Source of the DNA: Zygnema cylindricum | Lineage: Eukaryota; Streptophyta; Zygnematophyceae; Zygnematales; Zygnemataceae | Assembly (NCBI GenBank): GCA_037447655.1 | Contig: JBBHKE010002281.1 | Coordinates: 1 to 41,286, forward strand | DNA length: 41,286 nt | Direction of reading: 5' to 3' | Shown: positions 24,308 to 35,598 of the stretch, in pieces | How the letters are laid out: the number at the start of each line of letters is the position of its first letter | Numbering within the stretch: the first letter of the stretch is position 1 | The notes under the pieces: model-generated | Told to the model about the DNA's origin: nothing | Database searches by the model: none | Seen by the model: only the letters and a program-made list of their open reading frames with translations | Program-made: the position numbers and the translations under genes

Positions 24308-24745
24308 ATCAGCACACATTCTTAGGCAAAATTATCGGCACCCGATGTGAGACGTAAATCTGCCGTCACCTGCCAAGCCTGATGACACCCGCCTTGTTGT
24401 ACGGCAAATTTCACGATACTGTACACATTTTTTTTTTTGAATTTTGTAAATCCGGCAGTTTCCTAGCAGGATCGGTTAGCCGATGTGGCATGCCGGCTGC
24501 AAATAATATCGTCTATGCCATTACAATATTACATAACACTTCCAGATGGGTTTTTTTTGACTGAAATTTACAAAAGTGGCCCATATTAAGCCGCAGTCGA
24601 GAATAATTTAGAGTAGATAATTATAGCAGTGTTCACGAAAATTCATTAACTCGAATCTGGTACAGAATAGTACAGTACTGTAATGTACTTTACTGTAGTT
24701 CGCCAGGAGATCTTTAGATTCGCCAAAAACTTACAAAATGCTGTA
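24308..24745. repeat. Duplicated segment, copy 2
   Basis: Counterpart of 21341-21710 plus 22410-22480. It has the uninterrupted sequence GAATAGTACAGTACTGTAATG at about 24664-24684, the empty site for the MITE pair of copy 1. Confidence 0.85.
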
Positions 24746-24775
24746 CGTGGCAGCCCGTCAATTACGGTATGCAAC

Positions 24776-24820
24776 AGTACTGTACAGTACTGTACTGTAC
24801 TGTACTGTACCGTACTGTCT
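24776..24820. repeat. (TGTAC)n pentanucleotide repeat
   Basis: About eight imperfect units of GTACT/TGTAC. The motif is also the core of the MITE ends around it. Confidence 0.85.
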
Positions 24821-25381
24821 GAAATTATATCAAGAAAGAAGTTTTACTCGCTTCTTTATCTCCAGCAAGATTTCTAACGTGCCGAATCGGACGGCAGGTG
24901 ACCAACCCGAAAACACTGTTCCGACTATGAAATGGATAGAAATTACCTCTACGCTTTACTGAATGCCCACATGGGACATGCAAAAGGTGTGGTACCAGCC
25001 TCCACGTGTCGTCTAGCTTGTTCAGACGTGGAGCGATGAAAGGCTTGTGCCAAATCCCGATTAGTTCAATTAGCGCCGCCTGCTCGCAGTGATTGGGCGA
25101 GAGGTTTTCGAAACTGAGGGCCCAGGGAACGCCTCTGAAAAGCTTTTTTTTTTTACAGTAGGATGTGCATACGCCACGTGGATGGAGTAGATTAGGCCTC
25201 GCTATGAAACGAAGGGGAGCGATTGATTTGACCCCTGCGCTTCCTTTCAAAAGTGTCTGTGCGCTCATCAGTCGATCGCGAAGTTGCATTTCAAGCCTAA
25301 TCTTCTCTCCTTGCCTCTCTCGCTGCATTGTACTCTGTTTTTTCTCATTTTCGAACTAACAAAGTTATTTCTGCTGTAAAA
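24821..25381 (+). promoter_or_regulatory. Promoter and leader of the acyl carrier protein gene
   Basis: The stretch between the repeat block and the ACP start codon contains two exact CACGTG G-boxes (25003-25008 and 25175-25180) and a pyrimidine-rich leader (CTTCTCTCCTTGCCTCTCTC near 25300). G-boxes are common in promoters of nuclear genes for plastid proteins. Function here is inferred. Confidence 0.45.
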
Positions 25382-26739
25382 ATGGCCGCCACCACTTCCG
25401 CTGCGATTATGCAGGTCGCTGCCCTTTCATCTGCTGCCAGCGCAAAGGTAAGAACTTTCACATCACATGTTATCAACAAGGTTTTTCTTTGGAAAGCAAG
25501 CATTGCAGCCTCGTCAGAAATTTTAAGGATTCGATTTGTGCATCCTCCCTACTCGTTCTCGAAGTTATGTCAAGACCTTGGACGTTGCAGTGTTGCAAGG
25601 CTGTCAGTTGCAATTTTTAACATTCATTGTAGTCCTCGTTTCATTTCTTTCTTCTCTGGTCTATTAAACTAATTCCGAATGTTACTGAATTTCATCTAAC
25701 TTTTTTTTTTTTTTTAATGCTTCCCAGGTTGCAGCTGTCCGATTCAATGCTGCTCAGATGTGCCCTATTTCTCTTTCTGCTCGACGCTCTGTAGCACCAG
25801 CCTATCGCAGGTTCTCTGTCTCCTGTGAAGCACAAGTAAGCCTGTCTTTTTTTAATATCACCTCTGCATGTTACTCGCCAATCTTTGATTTCTTTCGACC
25901 CCTTCCATTTTTGTAAGCTAGCTTTTGCTGAAGAGAAATCTGCAGTTTTTACTCATATTCAGGAGGCCTGGTAAGAGTACTTCTGGTTAATATTTGAAAC
26001 TAGGTGCACTACTTAAAGATTTTGAGATTTTGCTGGTACTTTGCTTATGCTTTTATCATGTCCTTCGTGTCTTTTATGATATTGCAGGCTGAAAAGGCTG
26101 CCCCTGCAACCTTAGAGAAGGTTCGTGAGGTCATTGCAAAGCAACTTGCTCAAGACATTTCAAAAATTGCACCAGATGCGAAGTTCAGTGACATTGGAGC
26201 AGACTCTTTGGACACGGTGAGCTTTTAAGTTGTCGTTGTGAACACTTCCTAGCCTATTACACAAAATTATTTTTGAAAGCTATTATGACGATTTGGCAAT
26301 GTGCCTGTTTTTGTAGTAAAGAATAGGCCTTGTTGGATTTGTTTGCTTGGACGCTAGTGGGAGGGAGGAACTATTTGAAGGTAATCCGTTTGATGAAAGA
26401 TTGTTTGTGTGGCACAGTTATCCAATTGGAAGTGATGTGCTTTATGGAATTTCAGTGATACTAGTGAGTGTACGCATGTGTTGAAAGAGCGTTTAACCTA
26501 CTGGAGAGTTTGTGTAATACTTTATGAATAAGTTCAGCCCAGGTCCGTTGTTTCCTAGTGTTTGTTTTGTTAGGTTACCTCACATTTCAAGGAATGATTT
26601 GGTTCTTTTGGTGCAGGTCGAGATCATGATGGCATTGGAAGAGGAATTCGACATTACACTTGGTGAGGAGAACGCGGAAAAGATTAGCACTGTTCAAGAT
26701 GCCGCTGACCTCATTGAATCCAGTGTCCAAAAGAAGTAA
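25382..26739 (+). CDS. ACP: Plastid acyl carrier protein
   Basis: Exons 25382-25447, 25728-25835, 26088-26216 and 26617-26739 all break in phase 0 at GT-AG introns and encode 141 aa, a normal length for a plant plastid ACP precursor. The product carries growing acyl chains on a phosphopantetheine arm during type II fatty-acid synthesis in the chloroplast stroma. The ACP fold is plain from about residue 61 ([55 protein letters not shown]). The carrier serine is Ser98 in GADSLD. Residues 1-58 are rich in Ala, Ser and Arg with no acidic residues until the end, a typical transit peptide, spread over exons 1-2. The start context AAAATGGC is favourable. The neighbouring repeat block stops about 560 bp upstream. 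The gene appears intact. Confidence 0.97.
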
Positions 26740-29700
26740 TCTTATAGGTATCATTATATCAGATGACACAAATGACAGCTGATGGTTGACCGGGCCTTCA
26801 ATGTTGGACACAGGTTAGTCTTGTACGGCACTACCATAGGTTAAACAGATTAGTGCTTTCTCTGACTAGCAGCATTTTTCTTTGCTTTGGTGCGTGGTCA
26901 CATGCAAAGGGTCAGCAGGCTAGGTGTACTATCTTTGTGTGAAATACTAGGAGACAATGTTATTGGCCGCAAGAGTTCTTGATGCTGGACGCCCCATTGG
27001 CAGTAGCTCTTAGTTTGAGTTAGTTGGCTCTTGCATTGACCTGCCAGAGTTTTCGATTAAGTCGAACTGTCTCTGACTATTGAAGGTAAAAGGATAATTT
27101 TTTGGTTCCCATGTTTTTATATGTAAATGAGAAAAAATCGTGGTATTCTGTATGTTGGCACTTGGAGATGTTTAATGGTCATCTCTTGTCCTTAAGATTT
27201 GAAATTGGACAGCTAAAATAAGTGATTATGGTCCTGTAGGACAGTTGCTTGGCATGGTGGATGAATTCTTGGGTTTTTTTTTGTTATCTGACTATGTGTT
27301 CTCCTTTACATGATTGCCGTAATTTAAGCCCTATATTTTGCTAAGTGAGGCTGGTCCGGCAGCTCTTGGTTTTTGACTTGCCTTTGTTTTCTAATTCATG
27401 AGAAAATACTACTTTATCTCACTGTAGTATGAAAGCGCCCTACGCATGTACAAACTAGTTCTTTTAAGCTGGCATAGGTCTTAGGTGGATTATTGTATAC
27501 GCAAGTTTGTGTACCGTAACTTCTCAATTCATCTGAACTTGTGTGGGCTGGAAGGTAAGTTCGACCTGCTGGTTCCTCTTTCCTTTCACACCTGCGTGCT
27601 CAAGTTGAACATGAACTGTCATCGTGTATATTATTGACACATTCTGATTTAATTCTGATTTAATTTTAATAATTCTGATTAGTGAAGTATGTCTGATAAT
27701 GTGTTTATCACCAAAGCGGAATAGCTTGAGGGCGAAGAAAAAGAGTGTCTCTGATTAGTTTGCCGGTAGCTTATTGTAATGATATTAGTACTAGACGGGG
27801 ATGCTCCATATGGGGATCGTTTTGCTGAAAGTACAGATTGGAATGATGTGACGCTGTGGGAATTGACACATTGTCTATTTCTGTTCCTCTGGCACATAGA
27901 AATGACGAATCAATGGAAGTTGCTAGAGAGTCCCAACAAATCAACTCCTGAAAAGCTTTGTAGATGTCTGAGAATGGCTCGTATGTGGAATGTGTTGATG
28001 TTCAGTAATTGTGTTTACTTGGCTATCTGCAGCATTATGCTTAGAACTCTTGTGACCATAAAGTGAATAGTCAAATTCTGCATAGTTCAGCATAGTCAGA
28101 TGGGCACTTTCGGAATTAAGATGGTTTGCAATTGTGTTTATTTTTTATTAAGCTCAGAATAACAGTAGCTCTTCATTTCTTCCCTATAATCCCTCTTGAT
28201 ATGGACGTGAGCCTCCTTTATTTCCACTTTCCATTTACGTATTGACTTGGAAGTTGATTCGAGATTATTTGTAGAGTAAGTATATCTAGATGCATTCTAT
28301 TATCTAATAATTGGTTGCTAGCTAGAAGCACGAAGAGTGTAATGTCTGTTCTGAAGGATTACTTGGTTACCTGATGGATAATGGGCTTCTGTTATGACGA
28401 GGACAGTGGACTTCTATAAGAGGTATTATTTTCCTTCTATTCATGCCCCTCAATATTGTTTTTGTCTGATTAATTTTCTAGATGTTTAATGATTTACAAG
28501 CCTAAAATGAAACTGAAACTGGTTCTTCCCTTTGCTTTCCAATCATTTCATTTCCCTGTTGCTCTTTTTAGTGTTCGCAATTAGGCCATACGTATATGAT
28601 ATCACAAACTTCTCGTTACGTGACAGCTTTTGCGATGCAAACTTTTTCCAACAATGAGCTATTTAATTGATTATTGCATTCATAAACTACCGAATATTCT
28701 ACAGTTTTATTTTTAACTTCTGTACACGTGCTTTAAACGAAGATCTGTCTACTTTATGTGCCGTCAACTGATGTTTAGTACTGGTTCCGAATTGTAGATC
28801 TTCATCTACTGTTTTTGGAAATTGGGAAGTAGTTATACTTTGGCCAGGCTTGGGTGCTCCTAGTTTTGGCAAATAAAGCCTTGGCAGTGTCTAGCGTTCA
28901 CCAAAAGCTTCCTGTTGTTTCAACTATGTCTGTCAGGTTTCTGAAGTGTCCATTACAAGGTATTGTTGTGTTACCAAGTCTTGGAGAGAGTGACATAGTA
29001 CATCTGAGCTTCATTTAGAAAAATGTGGTAAACCATTTGGAACATGGAATAGTAATGATAAGGCAAAAGGAATTCTGATGAACTGAAAAGAGAGAAAGCA
29101 AAGTCAGCAAAGTCAGGAAGTGACATAATAGTTTTAAAAGAGGCGGTAGGTTTGTTTCTGTTCAGCTATGGGCTTTTGAAGTCTGAGTCTTCGAAATTGT
29201 GAATTCTCATAGAAGTGGTGTTTCTAAGATTTTGCGGAATAATATCAAATGTCATTTCTGCTATGGTACCTTGGACAATGTTTTTGAATAAAATGGAAAT
29301 AACTCTGTAATTACAATCCTTGTGCCGGGTCAAGCTTCATATTTGATCTTGTGTAATTATTTTTGCACTTTCATTTTGCCTCTTACTCCACCCTTGTACC
29401 CAGATGATTTGCCATCACACTTTTATTTCTTGGAACATTTTACTGCTAGAAAACAACAAAAACTTTACTTGATGACTTCTACGGTTGCTAACAAGTCTTT
29501 TTTGGTATAGCTGATTTATGGTCTTTGTCTTCAGTGTGCTAAAGCCACATGAGGGAGTCACATGGGAGGTTGTCACGGTAACACTACGGTGTCCGTTCTC
29601 TTCACTTGGACTAAGTATTGCCTTCGATATTTTTGTGACTTTGATAGCTTGGTGTGGACAATGTGATACATTTTTTGATTGCATTGTTGACTGTAGGATG

Positions 29701-29830
29701 TTTATGACCAGTTTTTGAACTTATTGACATGATTGGAACAGATTCTTGGAGGTTTTTTAACATATCTCTCTTTTATACTTTTTGATCTTCAGCAATAATC
29801 GGCAATTCACTTTCCCAATTGACAATAAAA
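26740..29830. other. Intergenic stretch, no supported gene
   Basis: This starts with the ACP 3' UTR. The remainder is AT-rich, with no frame showing recognisable motifs or convincing splice pairs. A 95-codon frame at 27779-28066 has no family signature. Confidence 0.45.
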
Positions 29831-29835
29831 TTCCA

Positions 29836-29950
29836 TGATGATGATGATAATGGACCAGAAAAAAGGTCATGATGATGATGTTGATGATGAAGATGAATTA
29901 ATAATGATGATGATGATAACTAGTGATGGTGTGGATGATGATGATGTAGA
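29836..29950 (+). repeat. (GAT)n trinucleotide repeat
   Basis: Interrupted ATG/GAT runs over about 115 bp. Confidence 0.85.
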
Positions 29951-30939
29951 GAAGAATTTTATGATGATGGCAAGTAAAATTTGAAGGTAAATAGAAAATG
30001 AGCCAGGAGGTTCGATTGCACTGATGTTACAACTACCACATTGTCGCCTACCATGACCTAAGAACAGCTTCGACATGTTTGAGATGTTATGATGATGTTC
30101 ATTTTTTCTATTTAAAGTTAAAACTATCCTGTAAAAATTACTTCTGTGAAGATTACTTGCATGTTTGAAAGAGCAGGTAAAGCACAAAAGCACACTCAAT
30201 TACAATCTTCGAGAAATAAAGAATGTTGCTCGAGAGAACCCATATACTGATTTTCTAGATAGTGCCTGTCATATGTTTGGTGACATTGTTTCGGCGGTCT
30301 CTCCCTCGGTTACAATCATTGAACAAGCAGCTCAGCACACTGGAATGTCCGCATGTGACTCTTGAAGGGAAAAGGAATGATTATGCACACCGTGACGTTA
30401 GAAGAGTTTTTGAAGATGGTTGCAAGAAATAGGTTGTTTGGGACGGGAGTTACTTTGGGTGAGTTCCTCCATAACTGTGGTCGGCGTTCTTTCGCAGGGA
30501 GCCCTATTGCAAATCCTTACTTCTTTTTGTCATGAGTGTTTATGTGTGGCTTTACAGTGAGTACAAGCTTCTATCCTCCTTCGTTTTGCTTACGGATTGC
30601 TCGTTGTAAGTTTTGGAACTTCCTCAAGGTGCTCCACTGAGCTCTCAAAGGGATCCGGAGGGATTTTAAGCTGTTGCTTTCTTGAAAATCTTTATCTTGA
30701 GCGGTAATTAGGTCATTTTTGTTAAGGATACACTGGTTTATTATTGTTTAAGTGGTTGTTAATGGCTTGTGTTGATTTCTTTCCCACTTTTTCTCCTTTT
30801 GGTATTCCGTAATGCAATTTCTTTTTTGCCTTTTTTGTTTTGTTCCCATGTATTAAGATGGTTTACCGTTGTCTTTTCTTAGTTAAGTCTTACATAATTT
30901 ATGTAGGCTCATGTTACATCACCACTTTTATTTTGTTTT
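29951..30939. other. Intergenic stretch next to the Copia truncation point
   Basis: No gene is called. A 66-codon frame at 30165-30365 (containing FLDSACHMFGDIVSAV) has a balanced composition but no identified family. The Copia homology stops abruptly at about 30940, with no LTR to its left. Confidence 0.4.
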
Positions 30940-32409
30940 TTAGTCCATACACTTCATAAACTCTCTCTCTTCTGGACTCATCTGATCATCTAGCATTATC
31001 ACTCCTCCTTCTACACACCCATCACTTACTTTGTTCAAGTCCATGGGAGTGGTACAACTGTTTGCATTCTCCATTTGAAATTTCTCTAGCATATATCCTA
31101 TAGCCTCTTTCTGAGTAAGTCTGATGATCCTCTTCCCCCTATCTCTTTCCATTTGAATTCCCAGAATATATTTAGCCTCCCCTAAATCCTTCATGTCATA
31201 TCTGCTTCCCAGATCTCTCTTTAGCCTATTTATCTTCTCCATAGACTTACTCAATACCAGCAAATCATCCATGTAAATCGCAATAAAAATCACACCATTC
31301 TCATATTCAAACATATAAATAGAATGGTCAGAACTGATCCGAATATACCCCAGACTGGTAAGAAACTCATTTTGTTTCTTATTCCATTGTCTGGGCCCTG
31401 CTTTAGTCCATATAGGGACTTTATAAGTCGACAAACTTTGCTTTCCTCTCCTTCCTCTACAAAACCTTCTGGTTGCCGCATGAAGATTTCCTCCTCCAGT
31501 TCACCGTTTAGGAAGGCGGTCTTAATATCTATCTGATGTATCTCCATGTCTTCCGCTGCTGCTAAACTAAGGAGAATCCTTACAGATGGGAATCGAACTA
31601 CCAGAGCAAAGGTCTCCTCATAATCTATCCCCTCTTTTTGGGTGAACCCTTTTGCCACCAACCGAGCCTTAAATCTCTCAATGGGGTTATCTGGGTTCAG
31701 TTTTAGTTTAAATACCCATTTACACCTAATACGTTTTCTATCTGGTGGACAGTCCACCAACTCCTAAGTATTTGCCTCCATGATTGAAGCCACCGCATCA
31801 TTTATAGCTCTGACCCACCTTTCTTTCTCCGGACTGTCCATTGCCTCCGAGTATGACTGAGGCTCATTTGGATGAGAAAGCTTTGTTACCTTTTAAGCAG
31901 CCTGTTTTTCTTGAAGCCTTTTGCTGCTCTTTCGTCCTCCCTCAAAGTCCGAAGGTGGAATGGAGGGAAGTCTTCGATTCCTCCGAACTGTCTCATCAGC
32001 TCCCCTATCCGTGGGAACCGGTTTTGACTCCTCTTCCTCTCTCTCCTGAAAGTGTGTAGGAATATGAGGGGATTATGGTATATCTCCCTCATCTTTTATC
32101 TCCCCTGAATCTGCACTCATGTTTTCACTAGTGTCCCTTTTGGGAAGATCTAAGTCCTCCTCACTCTCGGACTCAAAACCGATCCTGATTTTCTTAGTGT
32201 ATTTGAAGGGATCAAAAGACTTCCATTCATCCATGACAACTAGATGCTTTACCAGAATGATATCTTGTTTAGCTAAATCATAGACTCTATATCCCTTGAC
32301 ATCCTCATCATTTCCCACAAAATATCCCGGTTTCCCTTTAACATCTAGTTTCCAGTTTTTCTTATCTGTGTCAAGACTGTAAACTTGACTACCGAACACT
32401 TTCAAGTGA
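30940..32409 (-). pseudogene. Copia reverse transcriptase, truncated and frameshifted
   Basis: This is the pol part of the left Copia copy. After an integrase C-terminal segment (KVFGSQVYSLDTDKK near 32400) and an acidic linker, the RT domain reads CKWVFKLKLNPDNPIERFKA, then DIKTAFLNGELEEEIFM, then SLYGLKQGP. A one-base change near the GGGCCC at about 31390-31405 shifts the frame, and the domain continues with RQWNKKQ and the catalytic YMDDLLV. Homology stops at EREFMKCM, where family members continue toward the RNase H domain. RNase H and the 3' LTR are therefore missing. The gene is dead. Confidence 0.93.
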
Positions 32410-33493
32410 GAAACATTCAGTTTCTTTCCAACCTATCTCTCATAAGGGGTCATTCCTTTAACAGCTGTGGTGAGGACTCTATTTTTAATGTAGTTAGCAC
32501 AGTTCATGGCCTCTGCCCAAAATCTTCTTCCTATTTTCTTATCTGCCAACATGCTGCACACACTATGTCCCAAAGTCCCGTTTAACCTCTAAGCTACCCC
32601 ATTCTGTTCTGGATTATTCGGTACAGTTTTCTGATGCTGAACTCCCTCATCTCTCAAATATTCCTCAAACTAGTTAGAGGTGTACTCTCCCCCATTATCA
32701 CTCTTTATTCTTTTAATGGGGGTTCCGTGCAACTTCTCACTCGAGGTTTTGTATTCTTTAAAGTATTTTGGTGTTTCAGACTTTGTTTTCAAAAAGTAGA
32801 CTCTGGAATATCTGGACCAATCATCGCTAATTGTCAACATATACCTCTTTCCCCCAACCGAAGGCACTCTTGCTGGTCCCGAGATATCTGTGTGGACCAG
32901 ATCTAGTACTTTCTCACCTCTATATGTGGCAGTTTTGGGAAAGGGAAGTCTGTGAGCCTTACCTTGGGCACAGCCACTACAGTCACCCATCATCTCATTA
33001 TACCCAAACTGAATGCCCTCTACTACACCCAGCTTCTTCATTTCCCGCAGTCTATCAAAATGTAATGTCCCAAACGCTTATGCCAGATCATCAAGCTCGG
33101 AACACCACCATAGTAAGCACTCTTCTTTTCATTACTCAGGTTAAGCCTAAACATTCCTTGGCTACACTTATCAGCTGTGAAGTAGACTTCATCTCCATAC
33201 TTAGCTGTAAAGACTCCCTTTCTAGTGAAGGTATCAAAATCCTTGTCATCTAATATAGAAGTAGACACAAGATTCTTACTCAACTGAGGAATGTTGAGCA
33301 CATCTGAGAAGGTGAGAATAGAAGTCTTACCCTCCACTAAGACTTTCAGATCTACCGAACCCACTAGATATGTGGTAACTACTCTCCCATCCCCATACTC
33401 TATTTCCACATTAGGGATCTTTCTTAGCTTAGTGAAGAGATGCGTGTCACGACACATATGCATGGATGCACCTGAGTCGATGATCCATCCATC
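32410..33493 (-). pseudogene. Copia protease and integrase, broken
   Basis: The aspartic protease motif WIIDSGAS lies at about 33489-33464 (DSGA codons 33478-33467). A gag-pre-integrase zinc region follows (IWHKRLGH, later DCSGCAQGKAH), with a frameshift near 33040 separating the two halves. The integrase core has its two catalytic aspartates (HTDISGP, KSDNGGEY). The third catalytic residue, the Glu of the usual QNGVAER motif, is a TAG stop at 32591-32589. Further stops lie toward 32440. The region cannot make a working polyprotein. Confidence 0.92.
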
Positions 33494-34540
33494 CTATGCT
33501 GCTTCTCGAATGGCTCCAAATGTACACTTCTGTTTCCGAGGGTTCTCATTCTCCTGTATATTCTCGTCAAGAAGAAGCCCCCCATCCTCCTCCTCAAAGG
33601 ACTTGTCCTCCTCGGTCTCTCCTTTCACTCGTGTGACCACAAGTACTTTCTTCTTCCCTCCGGAAGCACCACCTTCACGATTTTCTTGAAGCCTCAACTT
33701 CGATAGCTTGATGTAATCAGCAATGAAGTGCCCCGACCTTTTGCAGAAATGACAAAGGCCCTTTGGAGTTCTCGGTTCTCCAGATTGATGATTTTCCCCT
33801 TTGAAGCTGTTGTACGGCTTCTTGAAATCCTTCCTCCACCAGTCCGTTCCGGCAGCTAGAGCTTGAAGGCTCTTTCCACCTCTTCGGATTTCAATGGTGT
33901 TTTCCTGTACAAGTATCATTCCGACCACGGTGCTCCACTTCTAAGCACTATCATCCATTTGTTGCACTCGGTACACTATATTTTCATACTCCTCCGGCAA
34001 CTTCATGATGAGAGTGTTAACTTTCATCTTCATAGTGCTTGTCCATCTGACACTTTCCATCTCCATGTATAGACAAGAGAGATCAGTGCAATAGTCCAAC
34101 ATCTTTCCTCCTTTGAAAGTGTAACTAATCAGCCTTTGCTCCTGAATGGTGCCAGCTCTATAGATCTCCACTAAGGTCATCCACAACTCCTTGGCCTTGA
34201 AGATTTGAAGGTGAGAAGTCACCAAAGCTTGGGTGAGGTGCCTTAGAAATAAAGTGCCTGGCATTCATGTTGGTTTACTCCCACATCTGAATGTCGTTTT
34301 CCTCGGTCTTCACGGCCACCGCTTTGCGTGCCATGGCAATAGGAGTGAGAGGTGTCTCCTTTCCTTTCCCCTTTTCGGACACACTGCTGTCTCCATCACC
34401 TGTCTCCTCCGTTTGAGCAGATCTTGCTGCAGAAAAAACCTCACTCCTCCAAACCCTGGTGGAGTTCCTTGAGATGGACGTTTCACTTGTCCACTAACAA
34501 TACCCCAGTATCGTTTCTCACATAATGCCCCTGTCATCAT
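33494..34540 (-). pseudogene. Copia gag, frameshifted
   Basis: A plausible start is at 34540. The N-terminal part (GIVSGQVKRPSQGTPPGF) shifts frame after about residue 33. The central capsid-like segment is open at 34264-33941 (HLTQALVTSHLQIFKAKELW, MKLPEEYENIVYRVQQMDDS). The nucleocapsid knuckle follows as CHFCKRSGHFIADY, where the last ligand expected to be Cys is Tyr. Only one in-frame TAG (33496-33494) separates gag from the protease frame. Confidence 0.9.
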
Positions 34541-34589
34541 AGCTTCCTAGTAAATGAACCCAGATCCGTTCAATATGCGCACCGTAGAG

Positions 34590-34604
34590 GGTGGGCCCAT
34601 AACC
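34590..34604 (-). other. Primer-binding site matching internal initiator tRNA-Met
   Basis: On the minus strand the LTR ends ...TTGCA and is followed by GGTTATGGGCCCACC. This is complementary to GGTGGGCCCATAACC in the anticodon arm of plant initiator tRNA-Met, not to the tRNA 3' end. Drosophila copia uses the same kind of half-tRNA site. Confidence 0.85.
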
Positions 34605-35598
34605 TGCAATTCTGTGTCCCCCATTTGGACCAAAAATTAAGGAAGCCTCTAGATAGTTTTTGACTAACCCACTTTCAACGAGAGCAACTGCCACCCTAGT
34701 AGATAAATAGATGATTTGACTGCACCCCTGTGCAGTTTGGACTCCGCGGAGTCCACAGCAAAAAGAATTACTGAAAACGCCCAACCAGGTGATTAATTAC
34801 CAAGTGGCAAAGATGCCAATATTTATACAAGTTTGTTGGGAGAGAGGCGGCTACCTCCTCAATCCTCTAAGTTCTAAACCCCTCTCTCAACCCCTATCTA
34901 CTGATGTACGAACCAATCAGAAGACTGTTCAGTACAGGTACTACGGCCGATGTACTTTCTGTACTGTTGGTGTACGACAAGGCCATGGAGGGGACATCTG
35001 TCTCCTTTGGACTTGTCCTTATGCTCCCCGGGATTCTCGCTTCCCAATGATATCTTGCCACGTGTCGACAGGTCATGTCACATCCGAAAACCGCCAAGAC
35101 GGCCATTCCGGGATTCCGACGATGATACGAGCCGTCGGATCTAAACCGGCTTTTAATGTTCGCCGTTGAAAATAACAAATGTCCGATACATTTGTTTCGT
35201 GCGCACTAAAACCCAATTAGTTCCTATGTCCTTAATTTGGTATTCCGTTAATCGGATCAATTGTATAGCTAATGTATAAAAAACTATCGAACCCTATGTA
35301 TCCTAACGGACTACTACGACAGAATGGTAAGGGTTGACGGCTATGCCTCGCCCTACCGGTCGGAGGTTTGAGTCCTGTCGGACTCAACCTTTTTGGTTGA
35401 GAGTGACTTAGGTCACTCTTAAGCCCTGTCTATGGAGCTAAGGCAGCCATGGCTCCACCGCTCTCTCTCTCCTTCAGTGACTACAAAAAGTATGGGGGCT
35501 AGAGAGAGAAGGTGGAGACAGACTGCCTATGCTTTTCTTTTCTTTTTATTTTAATTAAGACCTAGAAAATACCTCCCCTAAATCTAGTGATTTCAACA
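34605..35598 (-). mobile_element. Copia LTR (5' LTR of the left copy)
   Basis: It spans 994 bp from TGTTGAAATC (35598 inward, minus strand) to ...AATTGCA at 34605, TG...CA bounded, next to the primer site. A TATA box (TATAAATA, plus-strand positions 34820-34827) lies about 215 bp before the LTR end, fitting a U3-R-U5 order. It contains a tRNA-like B-box at 35365-35375. Its outer end abuts the protease of the right copy. Confidence 0.88.

Noticed and set aside
30165-30365. 66-codon frame containing FLDSACHMFGDIVSAV
   Set aside because: Balanced composition but no family, no splice context and it lies beside a decayed transposon.
34518-34784. 88-codon minus-strand frame at the LTR/gag border
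   Set aside because: It spans the LTR end and primer-binding site, so it is not a natural protein.
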